This document shows positions 1 to 8,268 of a stretch of 64,000 bases of DNA, piece by piece. Position 1 is the stretch's first letter; the number at the start of each line of letters is the position of its first letter. The stretch is from Ga0077560 sp046330435 (GTDB taxonomy: Bacteria; Actinomycetota; Thermoleophilia; Miltoncostaeales; Miltoncostaeaceae). A program made the translations under genes and the position numbers. Where the stretch lies: NCBI GenBank assembly GCA_046330435.1, contig JAXLST010000007.1, positions 186,001 through 250,000 on the forward strand. Reading direction: 5' to 3'. Below the pieces are notes generated by a model. That model did no database searches and was not told the origin of the DNA. It was given only the letters and a program-made list of their open reading frames with translations.

Positions 1-1
1 G

Positions 2-475
2 GGTGCCGGCTTCGCCATCGCCCAGACCATCGACCCCACGTCCAACATCAACCTCACGATGCTGGGCCGGGTCTACAGCCTCATCGCCACCGCCGCGTTC
101 ATCGCCATCGGCGGGCACCTGTGGCTCATCAAGGCGGTGGTCGCGTCGTTCGCCCTCGCGCCCCCCACGGAGCTCCCCAACACGATCGCGATGACTCAGG
201 GGGTGCTCGTGCGGGCGGACGACCTCTTCGTGATTTCCCTACAGATCGCCGCGCCCCTCATGGCGGCGCTCCTGATCACCGATGTTGCACTGGGGATCAT
301 GTCCCGCGCCGCGCCACAGATGAACGTGTTCATCGTCGGCCTCCCGGTGAAGGTCGGCGTCGCGCTCGTCGGTTCGGCCGTGCTGCTCCCCGCCTTCGCC
401 ACACTCCTGAACGGACTGTCCAGTCAGATGATCGAGGACCTCTCCCACATCCTCCAGGCCACGGGAGGCGGATGA
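2..475 (+). CDS. fliR: FliR flagellar export protein, C-terminal part
   Basis: The reading frame is open from the left window edge, so the 5' end lies outside. The visible 157 residues carry the FliR hallmark GFAIAQTIDP near the edge and alternating hydrophobic membrane segments. FliR is an integral membrane component of the flagellar type III export gate, working with FliP, FliQ, FlhB and FlhA. Its stop (TGA 473-475) overlaps the cheB start region, so the two are probably co-transcribed and translationally coupled. flhB follows only after a chemotaxis block. The identification is firm; the full length is unknown. Confidence 0.9.
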   Translation, partial: GAGFAIAQTIDPTSNINLTMLGRVYSLIATAAFIAIGGHLWLIKAVVASFALAPPTELPNTIAMTQGVLVRADDLFVISLQIAAPLMAALLITDVALGIMSRAAPQMNVFIVGLPVKVGVALVGSAVLLPAFATLLNGLSSQMIEDLSHILQATGGG

Positions 476-1584
476 TGCCCCCGAAGGCCCGGGTGTTGAT
501 CTGCGACGACTCGCCGCTCATGCGGCGCGTGCTGAGCGACCTGCTGACCGACGGCGGCCTGGAGGTCGTCGCGCAGGTCAGTGACGGCGCCGACCTGGTC
601 GCGGGCGTCCAGCAGCACAAGCCGGACGTCGTGACCCTCGACGTGGAGATGCCGCGCAAGGACGGGCTGTCGGCCCTGGCGGACCTCATGAAGGTCCAGC
701 CGACGCCGGTCATCATGTGCTCCACCCTCACGGGCAAGGGTGCGCGGGAGTCGGTGAAGGCCCTGCAGCTGGGCGCCGTGGACGTGGTCCAGAAGCCGGC
801 GCTGCGCCTCACGCCCTCGGCATGGGGGCCGACGCGCGACGAGCTGGTGGCGAAGGTCCGCGAGGCGGCGATGGCGAAGGTGCGGGCGATCCGCCCGGCC
901 CCGTCGCGGCCCGCCGTCGCCGGACGGCCCGCCGCCCCCGCGCCCGCCTCCGCACCGCCGGTGAGCGCCGATCTGGCGGCCCGCGCACGCGGCACCGGCA
1001 GCCCGCTGGTCATCATCGCGACCAGCACCGGCGGCCCGCGCGCGCTGCACGAGGTCGTGCCGCGCCTGCCCGGCCAGCTGGGCTGCGGCGTGCTGATCGT
1101 CCAGCACATGCCGGTGGGCTTCACCAAGACGCTCGCCGAGCGGCTGGACTCCGAGTCCGCGCTCACGGTGCGCGAGGCCCGGTCGACCGACAAGATCACC
1201 CCGGACGTCGCGCTGCTCGCCCCGGCGGGCTCGCACCTGGAGGTGTCGGCGGTCGGCGCGACGCGCCTCTCCGACGCCCCGCCCATCGGGAACCTCAAGC
1301 CGCGGGCGGACATCACCATCAGCTCCGCCGCGAAGGTCTACGGCAGCAAGGTGCTGCTGGTGGTCCTCACCGGCATGGGCAACGACGGGGAGCTCGGCGC
1401 CCGCGACCTCAAGCGCGCCGGCGGACGCATCCTCACCGAGGACGAGCGCACCTGCGTGATCTACGGCATGCCCCGCGCCGTCAAGGAGGCGGGCCTGTCC
1501 GACGGGGTCGTCCCGCTCGACGTGATGCCGTTGGCCATCGTGGAGACCGTCGCCGCCTGGGGACGGGCCAAGAAGGCCGCCTGA
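475..1584 (+). CDS. cheB: CheB receptor methylesterase/glutamine deamidase
   Basis: The 369-residue protein has an N-terminal response-regulator receiver domain (acidic pair near residues 11-12, phospho-acceptor Asp56 in TLDVEMP) and a C-terminal methylesterase domain. The catalytic triad is visible: Ser184 in ATSTGGP, His211 in QHMPVGFT and Asp304 in GMGNDG. A Pro/Ala-rich linker joins the two domains. CheB removes methyl groups from chemoreceptors during adaptation and is activated through its receiver domain by CheA. Two adjacent ATG codons (472 and 475) are possible starts; both overlap the fliR stop. Partner cheR lies 1.6 kb downstream, beyond a sigma-factor pair. Confidence 0.96.
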   Translation: MPPKARVLICDDSPLMRRVLSDLLTDGGLEVVAQVSDGADLVAGVQQHKPDVVTLDVEMPRKDGLSALADLMKVQPTPVIMCSTLTGKGARESVKALQLGAVDVVQKPALRLTPSAWGPTRDELVAKVREAAMAKVRAIRPAPSRPAVAGRPAAPAPASAPPVSADLAARARGTGSPLVIIATSTGGPRALHEVVPRLPGQLGCGVLIVQHMPVGFTKTLAERLDSESALTVREARSTDKITPDVALLAPAGSHLEVSAVGATRLSDAPPIGNLKPRADITISSAAKVYGSKVLLVVLTGMGNDGELGARDLKRAGGRILTEDERTCVIYGMPRAVKEAGLSDGVVPLDVMPLAIVETVAAWGRAKKAA

Positions 1585-1594
1585 CGCACGTTCC

Positions 1595-1626
1595 GGCCAA
1601 TTGACCGCCGCGGCGGTCAATTGGCC
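1595..1626. repeat. 32-bp perfect palindrome
   Basis: Directly after cheB, the half-site GGCCAATTGACCGCCG is followed with no spacer by its exact reverse complement, giving a perfect 32-bp palindrome centred between 1610 and 1611. It lies 10 bp after the cheB stop and 46 bp before the sigma-factor ATG. It could act as a terminator for cheB (though no T-tract follows), as an operator for a dimeric regulator of the sigma/anti-sigma pair, or as both. Confidence 0.85.
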
Positions 1627-1671
1627 ACCCCGTTTGTGCAACCCTCCCGCCGTGACCGGCGGAGCAGGGGC

Positions 1672-2223
1672 ATGAACCCACCCACCGACGAGCAGCTCCT
1701 GGCCCGTTCCGGCAGGGACCCCGAGGCGTTCGGGGACCTGGTGGACCGGCACTCGGGGGCGCTCCACCGCTACGTCGCGCGCCGGCTGGGCCCGGAGGAC
1801 GCCGAGGACCTCGTGAGCGAGGTGTTCGTGACCGCCCACCGCCTGCGCGCCCGCTACGACCCGGACCGCGGCGCGGTGCGCCCGTGGCTGTACGGGATCG
1901 CCACGAACCTGGTGCACCGGCACCGCCGCACCGAGGCGCGGCGCCTGGAGGCGCTGGCGCGGCTGGCCGGCCGGGCCGCCACCGACCCGGACGAGCCGGA
2001 GCCCCGCACCGCCGCGGAGCGGGCCGCCCTGGCGGCGGCGCTGCGCCGCATGAAGACCGAGCACCGCGACGCGCTGTTCCTGCACGCCGTCGCCGGGCTC
2101 ACCATCGAGGAGATCGGCGCCGCCATGGGCGCTCCCGCCGGCACCGTGAAGGCCTGGCTCCACCGGGCCCGCGCCGTGGGGGCGGAGCACATGACGGCCA
2201 CGACGACGGAGGGGATGCGATGA
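1672..2223 (+). CDS. ECF-type RNA polymerase sigma factor
   Basis: The 183-residue protein shows sigma region 2 (FGDLVDRHSGALHRYVARRL, then AEDLVSEVF and the WLYGIATN helix) and region 4 (LFLHAVAGLTIEEIGAAMG, then GTVKAWLHRAR). This is the usual two-domain ECF layout and length. ATG 1672 is chosen because it follows GGAGCAGGGG; an upstream in-frame start at 1621 would lie inside the palindrome. It overlaps the next gene by 4 bp. That gene encodes a single-pass membrane protein, as expected for an anti-sigma partner. The pair sits between cheB and cheR, but whether it controls motility is not shown by the sequence. Confidence 0.88.
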   Translation: MNPPTDEQLLARSGRDPEAFGDLVDRHSGALHRYVARRLGPEDAEDLVSEVFVTAHRLRARYDPDRGAVRPWLYGIATNLVHRHRRTEARRLEALARLAGRAATDPDEPEPRTAAERAALAAALRRMKTEHRDALFLHAVAGLTIEEIGAAMGAPAGTVKAWLHRARAVGAEHMTATTTEGMR

Positions 2224-3137
2224 CCCGCACCGACGACCTGCTGCGCGACCTGACCTCCGACGTCGACGACCCGACGCCGCTCGCCGAGGCGCGGATCCGC
2301 GCGGAGGTGATGCGCCGCGTCGCCCCGGAGCAGCGGCGCGCCTGGCGCCGTCCCCGCAGGCTGGTCCCCCTCGGCGTCACGGGGGCGGTGGCCGCCGTGG
2401 CCGCCGCGGCCCTGGTGGTGAACACCGGGGGCTCCGGGCCCTCGCTGGTGCAGCGGGCCGAGGCGGCCGTCACGCCGCCGGGAGAGATCGTGGCCATCAC
2501 CGCCCGTTTCGGCGCCTCAGAGGGCATGTCCAGCGGCGTCGCCATGCGCGACTGGACCCTCGCGGGCGGCGACGGGTCGCTGCGGATGCGGCGGTTCATC
2601 AGCACGCTCCCGCCGGACCGCCCGCCCGATGACGAGGACTCCGTGGTGGAGATCGACGCGAAGGGACACATCGTGAAGGCCGTCAGCTGGACGCCGATCG
2701 ACCGCCTCAGCCTGGGGATCGAGCGCACCAGCGAGCCGTGGGCGAACTCCTGGGCGGGAATCCTGGGGAATGCCTATCGCACCGGCGCGCTCCACGACGC
2801 GGGCACGGAGAACGGGGTTCGCGTGCTGGCCGGGCAGCTGCCGAACCTCAACGAGGAGATCACCCCCGGTTGCACCGCGGAGCAGCGGGTCGGCCTGGAC
2901 GGCGCGTCGTTCGAACCGCGATGGCTGGCGACGGTGACCACCTGCGATGGGAAGGCGCCGGCCGAGACCGCGCGCATCACGTTCACCGTCGACCGTTTGC
3001 CCGCGTCGCCGGAGAACCTGAAGCTCCTGCGGATCGGCCCGTGGCCGGTGCGGGAGGCCGTGCGCCTGGACCCCGACACCCTGAAAGAGACGCCGGTGCC
3101 GGTCGCGGAGGCCAAGCGCGAGGCGGGGATGGACTAG
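2220..3137 (+). CDS. Membrane-anchored sigma-factor partner (putative anti-sigma)
   Basis: A 305-residue protein begins with a charged cytosolic part (residues 1-50), then one hydrophobic segment (about 52-70, Ala/Val rich) and a long extracytoplasmic domain. The domain is soluble, without recognisable catalytic motifs. Its ATG overlaps the stop of the ECF sigma gene, the classical arrangement of a sigma with its transmembrane inhibitor. No zinc-type anti-sigma motif (HxxxCxxC) is visible, so the anti-sigma role is inferred from position and topology. A sensor lipoprotein-like role is an alternative. It ends 63 bp before cheR. Confidence 0.6.
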   Translation: MTRTDDLLRDLTSDVDDPTPLAEARIRAEVMRRVAPEQRRAWRRPRRLVPLGVTGAVAAVAAAALVVNTGGSGPSLVQRAEAAVTPPGEIVAITARFGASEGMSSGVAMRDWTLAGGDGSLRMRRFISTLPPDRPPDDEDSVVEIDAKGHIVKAVSWTPIDRLSLGIERTSEPWANSWAGILGNAYRTGALHDAGTENGVRVLAGQLPNLNEEITPGCTAEQRVGLDGASFEPRWLATVTTCDGKAPAETARITFTVDRLPASPENLKLLRIGPWPVREAVRLDPDTLKETPVPVAEAKREAGMD

Positions 3138-3200
3138 ACACCCACGCAAACCGGCCCGGGGGCCGTTGAGCAATCGCGCGGGGACGCCGATCTAAAGGAC

Positions 3201-4037
3201 ATGAGCCTCGACATCGCCTCCCCGCGCCGCTCCACGGAACCGGCGCCCAAGCCCGACTACACGCGCTTCTGCCAGGGCATCAAGACCCTCACGGGCATCG
3301 ACCTGGGCCAGTACCGGCCCGCCCAGATGGAGCGCCGCCTGCGCACGTTCGCCGAGCGCAACGGCTGCAAGGACCTCGACGCCTACCTGGTCACCCTCAA
3401 GGGCGACAAGACGGCGCTCGACGCGTTCCTCGACCGCATGACGATCAACGTCTCCGAGCTGTTCCGGAACCCGGAGCGGTTCCAGGAGCTGGAGAAGCAG
3501 ATCCTCCCGAAGCTGCTGGAGCAGCACCCCCGGGGGCTGAAGATCTGGAGCGCCGGCTGTTCGTACGGCGCCGAGGTCTACTCGCTGTTCATCCTCGCGA
3601 AGGAGCTGAACCCGCGCGCGGCGCACGAGCTCCACGCGTACGACCTGGACGAGCGGGTGCTCGCCCGGGCCCGTGAGGGTGTCTTCTCGGCCGCCGACAT
3701 GCGCAACGTCAGCCCGGACCGCCGCACCAAGTGGTTCACCGAGGAGAAGGGCCCGAACGGCCCGCAGTGGCGCGCGAAGGACGAGCTGCGCCGCGGCATC
3801 CAGTTCAAGCGGTTCGACCTGCTGAAGGACCGGTTCCCGACCGGCATGCACCTCATCGCCTGCCGGAACGTCGTCATCTACTTCAACGACGACGCCAAGG
3901 ACGTCCTCTACAAGCGGTTCCTGGACGCCCTCGTGCCCGGTGGCGTGCTGTTCGTCGGTTCGACGGAGCGCATCAACGGGTCCGAGGAGATGGGGTGGGA
4001 GAAGGCGGGAACCTTCTTCTACGGCCGTCCGCGCTGA
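3201..4037 (+). CDS. cheR: CheR chemoreceptor methyltransferase
   Basis: The 278-residue protein matches CheR: an N-terminal helical domain (about residues 20-95, LTGIDLGQY and the QMERRLRTF stretch), then a SAM-binding Rossmann domain with WSAGCSYGAE near residue 117 and LIACRNVVIYF near residue 220. It methylates glutamates on chemoreceptors and opposes CheB. AAGGA ends only one base before the ATG, an unusually short spacing. The string GCCGATCT just upstream resembles half of a flagellar sigma-28 -10 element but is too close to the ATG to rely on. Confidence 0.95.
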   Translation: MSLDIASPRRSTEPAPKPDYTRFCQGIKTLTGIDLGQYRPAQMERRLRTFAERNGCKDLDAYLVTLKGDKTALDAFLDRMTINVSELFRNPERFQELEKQILPKLLEQHPRGLKIWSAGCSYGAEVYSLFILAKELNPRAAHELHAYDLDERVLARAREGVFSAADMRNVSPDRRTKWFTEEKGPNGPQWRAKDELRRGIQFKRFDLLKDRFPTGMHLIACRNVVIYFNDDAKDVLYKRFLDALVPGGVLFVGSTERINGSEEMGWEKAGTFFYGRPR

Positions 4038-4044
4038 CGGACGG

Positions 4045-4644
4045 TCAGGCGGCGGCGGCGGTTGCGGTGGCGCGGCCCGTGCGGGACGCCTCACCGCGCC
4101 GCACCATCCGCAGCGCCCACCAGCACGCCGTGCCGATCGTCTCCGCCAGCTCCTGGACCATGAACAGGCGGGTGCTCTGCAGCACCTGCGCGTCCAGCGC
4201 GCCGGCCGAGACGTTCACGGTCGCGGTGATGGACAGCTCCCCGACCTCGGGGAGCGCCTTCCCGACGCCCTGCCCGGGCTTCAGCCCGCCGGGGCGGAGG
4301 GTGATGGTGCCGACGTTCGCGGACGCGCCGAGGGCGGCGTCCACGGCGATGACCAGCGGGCGCGGCCCGGCGGTGGTGAGCGGCCCGAGCCGCTCGGCGA
4401 GGTTCAGGGCGTGGAGGGGTTCCTCCAGCGTCCCGATGACGGATTCGGCGGGGCAGCCCAGCCGGCGCAGGCGCTGCCCGACCAGCGGGCCCAGCGCGTC
4501 GCCGGTGGAACGGTCGGTGCCGATGCACGCGAACACCACGTCGCGGTCCATCGCGCCGTTCAGCGCGAGGGCCCGCTCGAGGGCGGAACTGAGGGTGATG
4601 AGCGCGGTCGGGTCGGTGCCGCGGAGGTTGAGCGTCGCATCCAT
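4045..4644 (-). CDS. YyaC-like (DUF1256) spore-protease-fold protein
   Basis: On the reverse strand, a 199-residue protein carries the strongest YyaC/DUF1256 signatures: FACIGTDRSTGDALGPLVG near the start of the conserved core and GTLEEPLHALNL about 30 residues later, then VIAVDAALG. This family has the fold of the germination protease GPR and is usually known from endospore formers. Here it lies tail-to-tail with cheR (7 bp between stops) and head-to-head with cheA (154 bp apart). A spore role cannot be read from the window; no other sporulation gene is nearby. The family call is firm, the function unknown. Confidence 0.85.
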   Translation of the reverse strand: MDATLNLRGTDPTALITLSSALERALALNGAMDRDVVFACIGTDRSTGDALGPLVGQRLRRLGCPAESVIGTLEEPLHALNLAERLGPLTTAGPRPLVIAVDAALGASANVGTITLRPGGLKPGQGVGKALPEVGELSITATVNVSAGALDAQVLQSTRLFMVQELAETIGTACWWALRMVRRGEASRTGRATATAAAA

Positions 4645-4798
4645 GACTAAAGCCTGCCCCTGGATCGTCGATGACGGTGACGAGCAGGGTAGGAGCGCCG
4701 AGGGCGGCTCAGGAACTGCCCATGCGACTAGTGCGGCACCGGTGTCGGGCGGCATGCCCCGACGTTCGGTCCGCTGAGAAGACCAGGGGGGCGAACCG

Positions 4799-6961
4799 GT
4801 GGACATGCAGGAGTATCTCGGCCTCTTCCTCGACGAGAGTCGGGAGAACCTCCAGGCCCTGAACGCCTCGATCCTGGATCTTGAGCGCGAGCCCGACGAT
4901 CCCATCGAGGCGCTGAACACGATCTTCCGCGTCGCGCACTCCCTGAAGGGGATGAGCGCGACGATGGGGTTCGAGCGGATGGCGGGCCTGACGCACCGCA
5001 TGGAGGAGGTCCTCTCCAAGCTGCGCGACGGCCACGCCCCGGTCACCACGGACGTCACCGACGTCCTGTTCGCGTGTCTCGACACGCTCGAGGGCATGGT
5101 GAACGACATCGGCGAGGGCGGTGACGGCGCGGCCGACACCACGCCGCTGATGGACCGCCTCGCGGCGATCCTCTCCGGTGAGGCGCTCGCAGGTGCCCAG
5201 ACCGCCGCCACCGCGGCGCCGCCGGCTCCCCCCGCCGAGGCGACCGCCGCCGTGGAGGAGGCCGCCGAGGCACCCGCCGAGACCGCCGAGGGCGAGGCCG
5301 CCCCGCAGGGGCTGTCGCAGTACGAGGCGATGGTGATCGCCGAGGCCGCCGAGCGCGGCATGACGGTGCGCCGCCTCCACGTGACGCTCGAAGAGAACTG
5401 CATGCTGCGCGCCGCCCGCGCCTACATGGTGGTGCAGGAGGTCGAGTCGATCGGCGAGCTCATCAAGAGCGAGCCGTCCACCGAGGACCTGGAGCGCGAG
5501 GCCTTCGAGCACGAGTTCACGATCTGGCTGGCGTCCGAGAAGGACGACGCCGACATCGTGGCCGCCGTGACCAGCGTCAGCGAGGTCGCGACGTGCGTGG
5601 TGAGCGCCATCGAGGCGCCGCCGGCCGACGCGCCCGCCGCGGAGGCTCCCGCGGAGCCCGCCCCGGCCGCCGAGGCCCCCGCCCCCGTGGCGGAGGAGGC
5701 CCCCGCGCCCGAGGCGCCCAGGTCCGAGGCCCCGAAGGCCGAGGCGAAGCCCGCCGCGGCGCCCGCCGGTGACGGCGGCGCGAAGAAGGCGAAGGCCGCG
5801 CAGACCGTCCGCGTCGGCACCGACCGCCTCGACTCCCTCATGAACCTCATGGGCGAGATGGTCATCCACCGCACGCGGCTGTGGCAGCTGTCCGCCGACC
5901 ACGACCTCGCGGACCTCCGCGGCGCCGTGGAGGAGATGACGCGGGTCACCAACGACCTGCAGAGCCTCATCATGCAGGTGCGCATGATGCCCGTGGAGGC
6001 CGTGTTCATGCGGTTCCCGCGGATGGTGCGGGACCTGGCGAACACCCTCGGCAAGCAGCTCGAGCTCATCATCACCGGTGAGGACACGGAGCTGGACCGC
6101 ACGGTCATCGACGAGCTCGGCGACCCGCTGGTCCACATGCTCCGCAACGCCGTCGACCATGGCCTGGAGCCGCCGGACGAGCGCGTCGCCGCCGGCAAGG
6201 ACCCGGTGGGCACCGTGCGTCTCACGGCCCGCCACGAGGGCAACAGCGTGGTGATCGAGGTCTCCGAGGACGGCCGCGGCCTGGACCCCGAGGGGCTCCG
6301 CAACGCCGTGGTGAAGAAGGGCCTCATGACGCGCGACGAGGTCGACTCCCTGTCCGACCGGGAGGCGCAGGAGCTCATCTTCCTGCCGGGCTTCTCGACG
6401 GCGGCGGTCACCACCGACGTGTCCGGCCGAGGTGTCGGCATGGACGCGGTGCGCGCGAAGATCAACGGCCTGAACGGCTCCGTGGAGATCATCAGCGAGG
6501 TCGGGAAGGGCAGCCGCTTCGTCATCCGCCTGCCGCTCACCCTCGCGATCATCCAGGCGCTGCTGGTGAAGGGCGCCGGCGAGGTCTACGCCCTGCCGCT
6601 GGAGGCGATCGAGGAGACGGTCGTGATCGACCGTACCGACACCCGCCCGGTGGACGGCGTGGAGTGCATGGTGCTGCGGGACCACATCGTCCCGCTGGTG
6701 TCCCTCCGGGAACGCCTCGGCCTGTACGGCATGGAGGAGGAGGGCGACAAGTACAGCGTCGTGGTCGTCAGGACCGGCACGGCGCGCCTGGGGGTGGTCG
6801 TCGACCAGCTCGTCGGCCAGCAGGACATCGTGATCAAGCACCTGCCCGAGTACCTCGGTGACGTCCGCGGGGTCGCGGGCGCCACGATCCTCGGCGACGG
6901 CTCCGTCGCCCTGATCGTGGACGTCGGGGCGCTCGGCGACCGCAGAGGAGTCGCCGCGTGA
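4799..6961 (+). CDS. cheA: CheA chemotaxis histidine kinase
   Basis: The 720-residue kinase has a P1 Hpt domain with phospho-His47 in VAHSLKGM, a CheY/CheB-binding P2-like region (about 175-265), a dimerisation domain (about 338-400), an ATPase domain (LRNAVDHG, SEDGRGLDP, GRGVGMDAV) and a C-terminal CheW-like domain. Two long Ala/Pro/Glu linkers (about 135-170 and 275-335) flank P2. The GTG at 4799 is preferred because AGGGGGG lies about 8 bp upstream; an ATG two codons later is possible. It overlaps cheC by 4 bp. It passes phosphate to CheB and presumably to a CheY encoded elsewhere. Confidence 0.96.
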   Translation: MDMQEYLGLFLDESRENLQALNASILDLEREPDDPIEALNTIFRVAHSLKGMSATMGFERMAGLTHRMEEVLSKLRDGHAPVTTDVTDVLFACLDTLEGMVNDIGEGGDGAADTTPLMDRLAAILSGEALAGAQTAATAAPPAPPAEATAAVEEAAEAPAETAEGEAAPQGLSQYEAMVIAEAAERGMTVRRLHVTLEENCMLRAARAYMVVQEVESIGELIKSEPSTEDLEREAFEHEFTIWLASEKDDADIVAAVTSVSEVATCVVSAIEAPPADAPAAEAPAEPAPAAEAPAPVAEEAPAPEAPRSEAPKAEAKPAAAPAGDGGAKKAKAAQTVRVGTDRLDSLMNLMGEMVIHRTRLWQLSADHDLADLRGAVEEMTRVTNDLQSLIMQVRMMPVEAVFMRFPRMVRDLANTLGKQLELIITGEDTELDRTVIDELGDPLVHMLRNAVDHGLEPPDERVAAGKDPVGTVRLTARHEGNSVVIEVSEDGRGLDPEGLRNAVVKKGLMTRDEVDSLSDREAQELIFLPGFSTAAVTTDVSGRGVGMDAVRAKINGLNGSVEIISEVGKGSRFVIRLPLTLAIIQALLVKGAGEVYALPLEAIEETVVIDRTDTRPVDGVECMVLRDHIVPLVSLRERLGLYGMEEEGDKYSVVVVRTGTARLGVVVDQLVGQQDIVIKHLPEYLGDVRGVAGATILGDGSVALIVDVGALGDRRGVAA

Positions 6962-7635
6962 GCACCGACACCCCCCGCCCCTCGGACGAGGCGGCCGCGA
7001 CCGTCGCTCCGGCGGATCTCGAGCACCTCGACGCCATGCAGCTCGACGCGCTCCGCGAGGTCGGCAACATCGGCGCCGGCACCGCCGCGTCGTCGCTGTC
7101 GCAGATGACGGGCCAGCCCATCGGCATGGCCGTCCCGCGCGTGTCGGTCCTGCCGGTCGAGGAGGTCCCTGACCGCGTCGGCGGCGAGGAGACCATCGTC
7201 GTCGCCGTGTACCTGCGCGTGTTCGGCGACGCCCCGGGCCACATCGTGTTCATCACCGCCGCCGAGACCGCGCACGAGGTGTGCGACCAGCTCATGGGCG
7301 GCATGGGTGCCGGCGAGCCCGGCCCCACCGGCTTCTCCGACATGGAGCTGTCCGCACTGCAGGAGATCGGGAACATCATGACCGGCTCCTACCTGCGGGC
7401 CCTCGCGGACCTCACGAAGCTGCACATGGAGCCGTCGCCGCCCGCCCTGGGCGTCGACATGACCGCGGCGCTGCTGTCCGCGGTCCTCGCCGAGGTCGCG
7501 ATCCACTCCAGCATGGCGCTGCTCATCGAGACGGCGTTCGAGGAGGACGACATGCCGAACTTCGGCCACTTCGTCTACATCCCCGAACCCGCGTCCCTCA
7601 CGACGGTGCTGCGCGGGCTGGGCCTCGTCGCATGA
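6958..7635 (+). CDS. cheC: CheC-type CheY-P phosphatase
   Basis: The 225-residue protein contains two copies of the CheC active-site helix: LREVGNIGAGTA near residue 31 and LQEIGNIMTG near residue 138, each with the Glu and Asn that act on CheY-phosphate. Two active sites distinguish CheC from CheX. CheC removes phosphate from CheY and also binds CheD. Its GTG start overlaps the cheA stop and its own stop overlaps the cheD ATG, so cheA-cheC-cheD form one translationally coupled set. An N-terminal tail of about 20 residues is acidic and probably disordered. Confidence 0.93.
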   Translation: MSTDTPRPSDEAAATVAPADLEHLDAMQLDALREVGNIGAGTAASSLSQMTGQPIGMAVPRVSVLPVEEVPDRVGGEETIVVAVYLRVFGDAPGHIVFITAAETAHEVCDQLMGGMGAGEPGPTGFSDMELSALQEIGNIMTGSYLRALADLTKLHMEPSPPALGVDMTAALLSAVLAEVAIHSSMALLIETAFEEDDMPNFGHFVYIPEPASLTTVLRGLGLVA

Positions 7636-8156
7636 GCACTCGGGCGACCCCCGCCGCCACGAGCGCGCGCACGACCTCCATCAAGGTCGGCCTCGGCCAG
7701 ATCGCCGTCTCCAACGACCCGGAGGATGTCCTCGCGGCCCTCGGGCTCGGGTCGTGCATCGGCCTCACCATGTTCGACCCCGTCGCGAAGGTGGGGGGGA
7801 TGGTGCACGTCATGCTCCCCGAGTCGGAGATCGCCCAGCGGCCCGGCCCGGAGGGCAAGTACGCGGACACCGCCATCCCGGCGCTGCTCGCCCAGGTCCG
7901 CCGCCTCGGCGGTGAACCCGGCCGGCTCATCTGCAAGATGGCCGGTGGCGCCCAGATGTTCGGGAACGGCTCCGGTGGCGGCATGCTGAACATCGGCTCC
8001 CGCAACGCCATCGCCGTCCGGGCGGCCCTCCAGTCGGCCGGACTCCGCCTCAAGTCCGCCCAGACGGGCGGCAACTTCGGCCGCACCCTCGAGATGCGCG
8101 TCGGGAGCGGCGTCGTGACGGTTCGTTCGGTGGGTGGTCCCACGGAGGAGCTCTAA
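7632..8156 (+). CDS. cheD: CheD chemoreceptor glutamine deamidase
   Basis: The 174-residue protein has the CheD core: GLGSCIGL with catalytic Cys42, then MVHVMLP with His59, followed by KMAGGAQMF and IGSRN. CheD deamidates receptor glutamines and is regulated by binding CheC, encoded just upstream with a 4-bp overlap. It closes the chemotaxis operon; after its stop the sequence becomes non-coding and repetitive for about 1 kb. The first 15 residues are Ala/Thr rich and not part of the conserved fold. Confidence 0.95.
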   Translation: MSTRATPAATSARTTSIKVGLGQIAVSNDPEDVLAALGLGSCIGLTMFDPVAKVGGMVHVMLPESEIAQRPGPEGKYADTAIPALLAQVRRLGGEPGRLICKMAGGAQMFGNGSGGGMLNIGSRNAIAVRAALQSAGLRLKSAQTGGNFGRTLEMRVGSGVVTVRSVGGPTEEL

Positions 8157-8180
8157 GAGCTCCTCCGTCGGGTCCCCCGA

Positions 8181-8268
8181 CCCGGCGTTTCAGAACCGTC
8201 CGGCCCGGCGTTTCAGAACCGTTCCGGCCCGGCAGCCGTTTGGCGCTTGGCGTGATCCGGGCGCTCAG
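8181..8268. repeat. Partial tandem copies of the inverted-repeat unit
   Basis: Two adjacent copies of a unit containing TTTCAGAACCG and ending in TCCGG (8181-8203 and 8204-8227) are followed by a fragment with CCGTTTGGCGCT. The same order, TTTCAGAACCGTTCCGG then GTCGTTTGGCGCT, recurs inside both arms of the long inverted repeat just downstream. They look like leftover or slipped copies of that element's outer part. No gene is recognisable here. Confidence 0.75.

Noticed and set aside
3187..3194. GCCGATCT as a sigma-28 (FliA) -10 element for cheR
   Set aside because: Only half of the consensus is present, no -35 match lies at the right distance, and it is too near the start codon.
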